Source of the DNA: Pedobacter mucosus
Lineage (GTDB): Bacteria > Bacteroidota > Bacteroidia > Sphingobacteriales > Sphingobacteriaceae
DNA: 64,000 nucleotides
Direction of reading: 5' to 3'
NCBI RefSeq assembly: GCF_022200785.1
Contig: NZ_CP087585.1
Location: 620,001-684,000, forward strand
The notes under the pieces are model-generated. The model was not told where the DNA came from and did no database searches. It worked only from the letters and a program-made list of their open reading frames with translations. Positions 10,032 through 16,654 of this stretch are shown here, one piece after another. The position numbers and the translations under genes are program-made. The number at the start of each line of letters is the position of its first letter. Position 1 is the first letter of the stretch.

Positions 10032-10287
10032 ATGAGTTACTTTGGTTGTTAAATGCCATGAGGAAATTGATTTGGATGATTGTGGAGGCATGCTTAAAGA
10101 TGCCATTTTATATATTATAGAATTTGAAGAACATGTATATATAATTCTCACCAAGGAAGGTAAAGAATTTATTGTTGAAATAGATATAAATTGATATGGC
10201 CGCGTTTTGACATGCGAATTTAACAAGGTTGCGGAAAAACTAAGAGACGTAGTCACGCAGTTTAATATTGAGGTGAAAGGAGCATAA
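10032..10287 (+). pseudogene. Broken small gene, about 84 codons
   Basis: An ATG at 10032 reads M-S-Y-F and then meets a stop unless one base is removed near 10044. The frame then reads V-V-K-C-H-E-E-I-D-L-D-D and continues to an in-frame TGA at 10192-10194, after which it runs on (Y-G-R-V-L-T-C-E-F-N-K-V-A-E-K-L-R) to TAA at 10285-10287. Two lesions in a sequence with clear coding character show a decayed gene. The acidic alpha/beta look and size recall small immunity proteins, but I do not recognise a family. Confidence 0.55.
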
Positions 10288-10470
10288 CCAAGTGTTGTTG
10301 TACTATTCTTGCCACCGAATATACATTTTCCAACACATCAACATGCAGCACAGATGAATTCCTTAAAGACTTTACAAAAGATAATATAATAAAATGGCTA
10401 AAAGATTGGTTTAGGTTCTTAAATAGCCTATTTGATCTCTAAGCTGTAGTATTGATCATCTGTTAAAAAA

Positions 10471-10536
10471 ATGATTTCAATCAGATTTTAAAGTAATGAA
10501 TATCCCCCATGCATTAATGAAGCTTTGATAGGTTTG
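10471..10536 (+). promoter_or_regulatory. FNR-like operator and -7 box for the 10557 gene
   Basis: Operator ATGAT-TTCA-ATCAG at 10471-10484 (centre 10477.5). The -7 box TAggTTTG is at 10529-10536, core centre 10534.5, giving a spacing of 57 bp. The acetate-kinase promoter has the same 57 bp. At the 35-bp position (10493-10506) only a weak half-match is seen. Confidence 0.6.
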
Positions 10537-10556
10537 CGTAATAATACTTTAGAAAC

Positions 10557-12326
10557 ATGTTGCATACTTTTCACATCCCAGTTTTAGGTTTAGGGTTTTC
10601 TGTTGATACACCTCTAAAAGTAGCCCGCTATGGCGTTTCATCTGTTTTATCTATTGTTGATGATGAATTGATTGAGCGTATGAGGGAATATCATTCGAAA
10701 ATTAATTTTTATCAGTTTCTGCCCATTTCAAAATCAGTGGCAGATTATCGTTCCAAGAGAATAAAGTCATATTTAAACTTTCTAAATGAGGTGATCAATT
10801 GGCAGTTTAAGAGGCTAAAAAATCTGGAATTTGTTAAAGACAATGATCTTTCCCGTTATTTCGAATTGTTGCCAGAAACCTCAAAGTTGAAACATGGTTA
10901 CGATTTAATGCTCGAATATCCAGAAGGAGAAACCAAGAAAGCCTTTCAAAATGTATTGCGTAAAGCAATGAAGGTGGGCTCGATTGATGTAAATATCATG
11001 GCCAAGGTAGATAAAATGAACTACGTGAATGAGGAATATACTGGGGATATAAATACCGATGCTTTAGCGGCTTTACGTGGTTTTGCAGAAAGTAATTTAA
11101 GCGCTTCGGTGATTTTATCAGCAGGAATGAATCCAAAATTATACAGTTACATGGAAAATTTTAAAGACTTTTTCCCTGATGACCAAGGCAAGCTGAAAAA
11201 GAAGGTCATTTTAAAAGTGAGTGATTTTAGATCTGCTTTAATTCAAGCTAAATTTTTGGCAAAGAAAGGATTATGGGTTTCTGAATTTAGAATAGAATCT
11301 GGTTTGAATTGTGGCGGACATGCATTTGCGACCGAGGGCTATTTGTTAGGCCCAATTTTGGAAGAATTTAAAATAAAAAAAAATGAAATGTTTGCTGAGC
11401 TTTTTGCAATGTATCAAATAGCTTTAGCGCAAAAAAACATCTTGTTTGAAACTAAACGAAAGCAACGCATTAGTGTGCAAGGCGGTATTGGTACGGCTAA
11501 AGAACACAATTTCCTGCTCAAATATTATAACTTGGATGCAACTGGATGGGGAAGTCCCTTTCTTTTAGTGCCCGAGGTAACCAATGTAGATGCCGATACT
11601 CTAGCTCAACTGGCCAACGCTAAACAAAGTGATTTTTACTTGAGTGGAGCTTCCCCTTTAGGCATTCAATTTAATAATTTTAAGAACAGCACTATAGAAC
11701 TTCAACGCAAAGAACGAATTGAAAAAGGTAGGCCAGGAAGTCCATGCACTAAGAAATACCTTTGCAATAACACCGAATATACAGAGCAGGCCATCTGCAC
11801 GGCATCTAGAGAATATCAGCATTTAAAAATTAAAAGTTTAAAAGCGTTAGCTCTATCAAAAGATGATTATCAAAAGCAGTTTAACTTGGTTACCGAAAAA
11901 ACTTGTCTTTGTGAAGGATTGTGTTCGTCGGCGTATTTAAAATACAACATAACTAAGCCGAAAGAAAATAAGGCAGTAGCCATTTGCCCCGGGCCAAATC
12001 TTGAATACTTTTCCAACATATACTCATTTGATGAAATGGTTGGGCATATCTATGGGAAAATTAATCTTTTGGAACATGTAGAAAGGCAACATGTGTTCAT
12101 CAAGGAACTTAATTTGTACATTGATTATCTTCAAGAGGACATCAAAAAGCAGTTGCAAACTTTTAGCGATAAAAAGAGAAAGCAGTTAAACAGTTTCAAA
12201 TCACAATTGTCTGAGGGTATAAATTATTATAACAACCTGTTCATCGAGCTAACAGATCAGGCTTCTGTTCAATTAAGGGAACTTGCAATCTCAAAAGGGA
12301 AATTGGATAATATCGTGATAGAATAA
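10557..12326 (+). CDS. FabK/nitronate monooxygenase-like TIM-barrel protein with Cys-rich insert
   Basis: Function not established. The 589 residues begin H-I-P-V-L-G-L-G-F-S-V-D-T-P-L-K-V-A-R-Y-G, which resembles the start of FMN barrel enzymes of the FabK/2-nitropropane dioxygenase type. Q-G-G-I-G-T near residue 308 looks like a phosphate-binding loop. From about residue 395 there is a Cys-rich segment: C-T-K-K-Y-L-C, then a further single Cys, C-L-C-E-G-L-C and I-C-P-G-P, which could hold an Fe-S cluster or other metal. The C-terminal 80 residues are coiled-coil-like. It is followed 54 bp later by the FixL-type kinase and has its own FNR-like operator, so it belongs to the oxygen-responsive set. 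Enzymatic role is an inference only. Confidence 0.7.
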   Translation: MLHTFHIPVLGLGFSVDTPLKVARYGVSSVLSIVDDELIERMREYHSKINFYQFLPISKSVADYRSKRIKSYLNFLNEVINWQFKRLKNLEFVKDNDLSRYFELLPETSKLKHGYDLMLEYPEGETKKAFQNVLRKAMKVGSIDVNIMAKVDKMNYVNEEYTGDINTDALAALRGFAESNLSASVILSAGMNPKLYSYMENFKDFFPDDQGKLKKKVILKVSDFRSALIQAKFLAKKGLWVSEFRIESGLNCGGHAFATEGYLLGPILEEFKIKKNEMFAELFAMYQIALAQKNILFETKRKQRISVQGGIGTAKEHNFLLKYYNLDATGWGSPFLLVPEVTNVDADTLAQLANAKQSDFYLSGASPLGIQFNNFKNSTIELQRKERIEKGRPGSPCTKKYLCNNTEYTEQAICTASREYQHLKIKSLKALALSKDDYQKQFNLVTEKTCLCEGLCSSAYLKYNITKPKENKAVAICPGPNLEYFSNIYSFDEMVGHIYGKINLLEHVERQHVFIKELNLYIDYLQEDIKKQLQTFSDKKRKQLNSFKSQLSEGINYYNNLFIELTDQASVQLRELAISKGKLDNIVIE

Positions 12327-12380
12327 AAAAAGGACGATGTTGATAAATCTCTATATTTACCAATCTACACAAATATTCAA

Positions 12381-13571
12381 ATGGATAGGTCGAAATTTTT
12401 AGATGCAATTATCGAGAATGCCATTGATGGAATTATAACCATTGACGATAAGGGAATTATAGAACATTTAAATCCAGCTGCACTGGACCTTTTTGGATAT
12501 TCCAGGGCAGAATTGGTCGGAGCAAATATTTCGGTATTGATGCCAGAACCCGATCATTCCCGCCATGATTCCTATCTCTCAAAATACGAGCATAGTGGCC
12601 AGAAGAACATCATTGGAATTGGCAGAGAGGTTTCTGGCAAGCGCAGGGACGGAACTATTTTTCCCTTTAGATTGGGCGTAAGCGAGATCAAGTTTAGTGA
12701 TCGCAAGATTTATACTGGTTTTATTCATGATCTGAGTAAGGAAAAGGCAAGCGAAGAGCAGATAAAAAGCTACACCGAAAAACTAGAGGTTAAGATCAGG
12801 GAGCGCACACAGGATTTGGTCAAATTGGTTTCAGAACTGGAAATGGCCAAGGAAAACATGCGGGCACTATTTCAGAAGGAAAAAGAACTCAACCAGTTAA
12901 AAACAAGGTTTGTTTCTATGGCCTCGCATGAGTTTAGAACCCCATTAAGTTCGATTCAATTGTCAGCTTCGCTAATTGATAAATACACCACTAGGCATGA
13001 TGCTGCTAGCGTAGAAAAGCACACTTCGAAGATCAAGAACTCCATCAACAATCTCACCACCATCTTAAATGATTTTCTTTCCCTTGAAAAATTGGAAGCT
13101 GGCAAGGTTGAGGCTTCAGCACAAGCGTTTAATATCATCAGTTTCGCTGAGGAAATAGCTGAGGAAATGCAGATGATGACCAAGCAAAACCAGCATATTA
13201 TTTACGAACACACAGGAACTACGGCTGAGGTTGTAATGGATTCCAATCTGCTAAGAAACTGCATCATCAACCTCATTTCCAATTCCATCAAATATTCCGG
13301 AGAAGATACCTTGATACAGTTCAATACGATCCTAAAAAACGATGAGCTTATCTTAGAGGTAAGCGATAATGGGATCGGCATTCCCGAAGCTGATCAAAGC
13401 AATCTCTTCGAACCTTTTTTTAGGGCGCACAATACGGGCGATATTCCCGGAACTGGGCTTGGGCTGAATATTGTCAAACGCTATGTAGGCCTCATGAAAG
13501 GCTCGATAGCCTGTAGGAGCGAGCAGCATCAGGGAACAGTTTTCACGCTAACTTTTCAGCCCGGTGAATAG
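12381..13571 (+). CDS. FixL-type haem-PAS oxygen-sensor histidine kinase (copy 1)
   Basis: 396 residues: PAS domain (1-120), coiled-coil linker (120-170), HisKA with phospho-acceptor H183 in A-S-H-E-F-R-T-P, and HATPase with N-box N-L-I-S-N-S, D-N-G-I-G-I-P and G-T-G-L-G-L. In the PAS domain P-E-P-D-H-S-R-H-D-S-Y and I-I-G-I-G-R match rhizobial FixL. H62 corresponds to the haem proximal His (H200 of B. japonicum FixL), and R82, exactly 20 residues later, to the O2-contacting R220. No membrane segment is seen, so it should be a soluble cytoplasmic sensor. It is 25 bp upstream of its REC-CRP partner. O2 sensing is inferred from conserved residues. Confidence 0.92.
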   Translation: MDRSKFLDAIIENAIDGIITIDDKGIIEHLNPAALDLFGYSRAELVGANISVLMPEPDHSRHDSYLSKYEHSGQKNIIGIGREVSGKRRDGTIFPFRLGVSEIKFSDRKIYTGFIHDLSKEKASEEQIKSYTEKLEVKIRERTQDLVKLVSELEMAKENMRALFQKEKELNQLKTRFVSMASHEFRTPLSSIQLSASLIDKYTTRHDAASVEKHTSKIKNSINNLTTILNDFLSLEKLEAGKVEASAQAFNIISFAEEIAEEMQMMTKQNQHIIYEHTGTTAEVVMDSNLLRNCIINLISNSIKYSGEDTLIQFNTILKNDELILEVSDNGIGIPEADQSNLFEPFFRAHNTGDIPGTGLGLNIVKRYVGLMKGSIACRSEQHQGTVFTLTFQPGE

Positions 13572-13595
13572 ATTCACAAATCATCATCCATCCCT

Positions 13596-14630
13596 ATGAA
13601 CAAGAAGGTTTTAATTATTGAAGATAATGACGATATCCGTGAAGGTACCGCCGAAATACTGGATTTGGCTGGTTATCAAACGCTATTGGCGAAGGATGGA
13701 AAGCTCGGTGTAGCAATGGCATTGAAACATTTACCAGATATTATTCTGTGTGATATCATGATGCCTGAACTAGACGGGTATGGTGTACTCTATCTGTTAA
13801 ATAAAAATCCAGAAACCGTCAATATTCCCTTCATTTTCATGACCGCCAAAACCGACCGTTCAGATATAAGAAAGGGAATGGAAATGGGCGCCGATGATTA
13901 TCTGACCAAACCATTTGATGATCTTGAATTATTCAAGGCCATAGAAAGTAGGTTCAGGAAAAAAAAGCAGTCTTCGGGTTTTGGTTCAAAAAATGCTAAC
14001 GATAGTGAGGCAGTGATGGAAGCGCTCCGTAAAAAGGGCAAATCAAGATCGATCGGTCATAAACAGATTATTTATGTGGAGGGTGATGAGCCCATCTATC
14101 TATTTTATGTGATAAAAGGACAGGTAAAAACCTACAAGCGTTTTAAGGATGGGCGTGAATTCTCCTTTAACCTACATTATGATGGTGATTTTTTTGGCTA
14201 TGAGAGTTTATGTAATGGGGAAGCTTATTCGGACAATGCCGCCACCTTGATTGAATCTGAGATTATCCAGATTCCAAAATCTGATTTTATTGAATATTTG
14301 CTGAATCACCAGGCGGTTTCCAGGGAGTTTATTGCTCTATTATCTGGAGATGTACGCGTTAAGGAAGCGCAAATGCTTCATTTGGCTTATTCATCAGTCA
14401 GAAAGCGCGTTGCCGAAGCGATTTTACAGGTTGCAGCCAAACTCAGTCATCAGGCATCATATAGTTGTACTATTCGGATTTCAAGGGATGATCTTGCCGC
14501 ACTGGTGGGTACGGCAAGCGAAACGGTGAGTAGAATGCTCGCCGATTTCAAGGATGAAAAACTGATTGATAAAACCGGCAATGCCATCAATATTCTTTCG
14601 ATTGAGAAGCTCAAGAATATCAGGCAGTAA
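13596..14630 (+). CDS. Response regulator with CRP/FNR-type output (REC-CRP fusion, copy 1)
   Basis: 344 residues. The receiver domain (1-120) has acidic pocket E9-D10, phospho-acceptor D53 in L-C-D-I-M-M-P-E and K105. A cNMP-binding-like beta barrel (about 145-240), a dimer helix and a winged HTH follow (295-325). The recognition helix A-S-E-T-V-S-R has E309, S312 and R313, the spacing FNR uses to read TTGAT half-sites. No N-terminal Cys cluster exists, so unlike FNR it should not sense O2 directly but through phosphorylation. In rhizobia FixJ and FixK are separate; here both modules are in one protein. Its gene directly precedes the cco locus. Confidence 0.93.
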   Translation: MNKKVLIIEDNDDIREGTAEILDLAGYQTLLAKDGKLGVAMALKHLPDIILCDIMMPELDGYGVLYLLNKNPETVNIPFIFMTAKTDRSDIRKGMEMGADDYLTKPFDDLELFKAIESRFRKKKQSSGFGSKNANDSEAVMEALRKKGKSRSIGHKQIIYVEGDEPIYLFYVIKGQVKTYKRFKDGREFSFNLHYDGDFFGYESLCNGEAYSDNAATLIESEIIQIPKSDFIEYLLNHQAVSREFIALLSGDVRVKEAQMLHLAYSSVRKRVAEAILQVAAKLSHQASYSCTIRISRDDLAALVGTASETVSRMLADFKDEKLIDKTGNAINILSIEKLKNIRQ

Positions 14631-14670
14631 GCTAAAAGCCCATTACCTCCATATAAGCGAATTCACTACT

Positions 14671-14692
14671 CTAGCGCGATCGCAATCGCTAG
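14671..14692 (+). terminator. Hairpin after the REC-CRP gene
   Basis: ctagcgcgat / atcgctag pairs with a 2-nt bulge and a cgca loop, 41 bp past the stop. There is no strong T run, so terminator function is uncertain. Confidence 0.35.
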
Positions 14693-14697
14693 ATTTC

Positions 14698-14711
14698 CTG
14701 ATCCCCGTCAA
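14698..14711. promoter_or_regulatory. Extra FNR-like palindrome upstream of the cco operon
   Basis: CTGAT-CCCC-GTCAA, full TGAY-N4-RTCA core, centred 144 bp upstream of the -7 core of the cco promoter. It is not at an activating distance, so it may be a distal or auxiliary site. A 6-bp inverted repeat atgagt-gagct-actcat follows at 14729-14745. Confidence 0.45.
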
Positions 14712-14784
14712 CACGACCATCAGCAGAGATGAGTGAGCTACTCATATGTAGTTGAATAGAAAATTAGCGCGTAAGATCCAAAAT

Positions 14785-14850
14785 ATAACCAGAATCATTT
14801 TTTAGCCTAATCGTCCTCATCTAACGCGTCATTCCAGTGCCTTAGTTTTG
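14785..14850 (+). promoter_or_regulatory. Promoter of the hemN-cco operon with tandem operators
   Basis: The -7 box TAgtTTTG is at 14843-14850. An operator-like ATAAC-CAGA-ATCAT (14785-14798) is centred 57 bp upstream of the TTTG core, and CTAAT-CGTC-CTCAT (14807-14820) is centred 35 bp upstream. Both have a perfect TCAT right half and TAAY in place of TGAY on the left. The two distances equal those at the other promoters in the window. Confidence 0.65.
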
Positions 14851-14869
14851 TATATTATAAATTCTGTAT

Positions 14870-15298
14870 ATGAAAGTTATAGCTTACAACATAAGGCCCG
14901 AAGAAAAGGAATGGTTGGTCCTTGCCAATTATAAAAAACACGACATTACCATTATTGCCAATAGCTTAACGAGCGATACGCTTTCGTTTGCGGTTGGCAA
15001 GGAGGCGTTATTGGTATTCAACAATGATTACCTAAACGAGGCTATGATCCAAGGACTTAAGGCCCTAGGTATAAAATACATCGCAACTTCATCCTTTGCA
15101 ACTGACCATCTTGATTTAACGGCGGCGGGTTTTGCAGGGATAAAGGTTGCGAACGTTCTCTTGGAAACTGGTAGTAAGGATCCCAAACTTCGGATGGAAC
15201 AGGTAATCAAAAACCTGGATCAGTGGGCTGCAGGTAAATGCGTGGGTAAGGCATGTTGTTGCCAAAATGATTGCGCAACTATTAAAGCATTAAAATAA
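14870..15298 (+). CDS. Small D-lactate-dehydrogenase-like domain with Cys-rich tail, 142 aa
   Basis: The first 120 residues resemble the N-terminal catalytic half of D-2-hydroxyacid dehydrogenases (V-I-A-Y-N-I-R-P-E-E, then L-G-I-K-Y-I-A-T-S-S-F-A-T-D-H-L-D), but the NAD-binding Rossmann domain is entirely absent. The protein ends in a Cys-rich patch, C-V-G-K-A-C-C-C-Q-N-D-C. It is therefore not a functional dehydrogenase by itself; a metal-binding or redox role is plausible. It is the first gene of the hemN-cco operon; its stop codon overlaps the hemN ATG by one base. I do not know a described function. Confidence 0.8.
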   Translation: MKVIAYNIRPEEKEWLVLANYKKHDITIIANSLTSDTLSFAVGKEALLVFNNDYLNEAMIQGLKALGIKYIATSSFATDHLDLTAAGFAGIKVANVLLETGSKDPKLRMEQVIKNLDQWAAGKCVGKACCCQNDCATIKALK

Positions 15299-16644
15299 TG
15301 GAAACTGCATTACTGCTTAAAAAGTACAATGTTGCTGTGCCACGTTACACCAGTTACCCAACAGTTCCTTATTGGGATAATGAAAATTTTAATGTAAACG
15401 AGTGGCAAAAAACTGTAGCTAAAACATATTCAGATTACAAAAGCGAGGGCATAAGCTTATATATCCATCTTCCTTTTTGCGAAAGCCTTTGTACATATTG
15501 TGGTTGCAATACCCGAATAACCAAAAACCATTTGGTAGAGCAACCTTATATAGATGCCTTGCTTAAGGAATGGGAAATGTATGTTGCTATTCTAGGCGAA
15601 ATTCCTAAAATTAAAGAATTCCATCTCGGAGGCGGAACACCTACATTCTTCAGTGCAGAAAATCTGGAAGTGTTGATCAGTGTGATTTTGCAAAATGCTG
15701 AGCTGGCTAAAGATGCTGAATTTTCTTTTGAAGCGCATCCAGCGAATACAACATCAGGACATTTGAAGATTTTGAACAATCTTGGTTTTACCAGATTAAG
15801 TTTAGGAATTCAGGACTTTAATCCGAAGGTTCAGTCTTTAATCAACCGTTTTCAAACTCCGGAACAAGTGGGTCATGTATGCGCCAAAGCCCGAGAAATA
15901 GGTTATACTTCTATCAACTTCGATATAATTTATGGTCTGCCTGGACAAACGCTTTATGGTTTAAGTGAAACCATAAAAGAAGCGATCTCAATGAAACCCG
16001 ATCGGATTGCCTTTTACAGCTATGCGCATGTACCGTGGTTAAAACCTGGACAGAGAAATTACACCGAGAAAGATATTCCAGTAGGTGATGAGAAGTTTGC
16101 GCTTTATCAGTTGGGCAGGGGCTTACTTGCCGAGGCAGGTTACCAGGATGTTGGAATGGATCATTTTGCGTTACAGGGCGATTCTCTATTTAAGGCCATG
16201 AGGGAACAAAAGCTTCACCGCAATTTTATGGGTTACACCAATCAGCATACGCATTTGCTAATTGGTTTGGGGGTTTCATCTATTAGCGATGGATGGACTG
16301 CTTTTGCCCAGAACCCGAAGACGGTCGAGGGATATCTAGAGAAAATACAGCAGGGAATTCTTTCTGTGGAAAAAGGTCATCTACTAAGCGATGCGGACTT
16401 AGAGATCAGAAGGCATATCCTGAATATCATGTGCCGAGAATATACCATTTACAGAAATGGGATTCCCGAATCCGTGTATGGTAGATTGCTGCCCCTTTTA
16501 AAGGATAAACTCATATGGGTAACTGAAAAGGAAATCAAAATTACCTCTAAGGGAAGGCCATTTTTGAGAAACATCTGCATGGCATTCGATGAAAAATTGT
16601 GGCTTAAGCAACCAAAAGCTCAACTTTTCAGTTCATCAATTTAA
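15298..16644 (+). CDS. hemN: Oxygen-independent coproporphyrinogen III oxidase
   Basis: Radical SAM enzyme converting coproporphyrinogen III to protoporphyrinogen IX without O2, needed for haem supply when oxygen is low. The 448 residues are of normal length. The [4Fe-4S]/SAM motif is C-E-S-L-C-T-Y-C-G-C near residue 61; G-G-G-T-P-T near 115 is the SAM-binding glycine motif. The extra Cys after C-x-x-x-C-x-x-C is the mark of true HemN rather than HemW. It lies between the small Cys-rich gene (1-bp overlap) and ccoI, feeding haem to the cbb3 oxidase encoded downstream. Confidence 0.95.
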   Translation: METALLLKKYNVAVPRYTSYPTVPYWDNENFNVNEWQKTVAKTYSDYKSEGISLYIHLPFCESLCTYCGCNTRITKNHLVEQPYIDALLKEWEMYVAILGEIPKIKEFHLGGGTPTFFSAENLEVLISVILQNAELAKDAEFSFEAHPANTTSGHLKILNNLGFTRLSLGIQDFNPKVQSLINRFQTPEQVGHVCAKAREIGYTSINFDIIYGLPGQTLYGLSETIKEAISMKPDRIAFYSYAHVPWLKPGQRNYTEKDIPVGDEKFALYQLGRGLLAEAGYQDVGMDHFALQGDSLFKAMREQKLHRNFMGYTNQHTHLLIGLGVSSISDGWTAFAQNPKTVEGYLEKIQQGILSVEKGHLLSDADLEIRRHILNIMCREYTIYRNGIPESVYGRLLPLLKDKLIWVTEKEIKITSKGRPFLRNICMAFDEKLWLKQPKAQLFSSSI

Positions 16645-16654
16645 ATTATTTAAT

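Larger units (their letters stand above)
9643..10470. other. Decayed region between the SDR gene and the oxygen-sensor locus
   Basis: No intact gene. It holds a strong hairpin at 9792-9826, a short remnant ORF ending near 10014 (reading ...A-F-P-D-K-L-K-Q-Y-F-E-L-R-I), a frameshifted pseudogene at 10032-10287, and a start-less open stretch from 10288 to 10441 ending W-F-R-F-L-N-S-L-F-D-L. Together they look like a graveyard of small accessory genes. Confidence 0.55.

Noticed and set aside
10026..10256. 76-codon ORF on the minus strand
   Set aside because: It is the shadow of the plus-strand pseudogene at 10032-10287, whose acidic coding pattern is clearer.
12315..12359. Operator for the first FixL-type gene (GTGAT half-site with TAtaTTTA)
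   Set aside because: Only one half-site matches and spacing is 36; the gene is probably read from the 10557 promoter.
13596..14630. REC-CRP protein as a direct Fe-S oxygen sensor like FNR
   Set aside because: There is no N-terminal Cys cluster; the receiver domain and adjacent kinase point to phosphorylation control.
16589..16654. Upstream ATG of ccoI inside hemN
   Set aside because: It adds 22 residues unlike CcoI and overlaps hemN by 56 bp; ATG 16655 follows hemN neatly.
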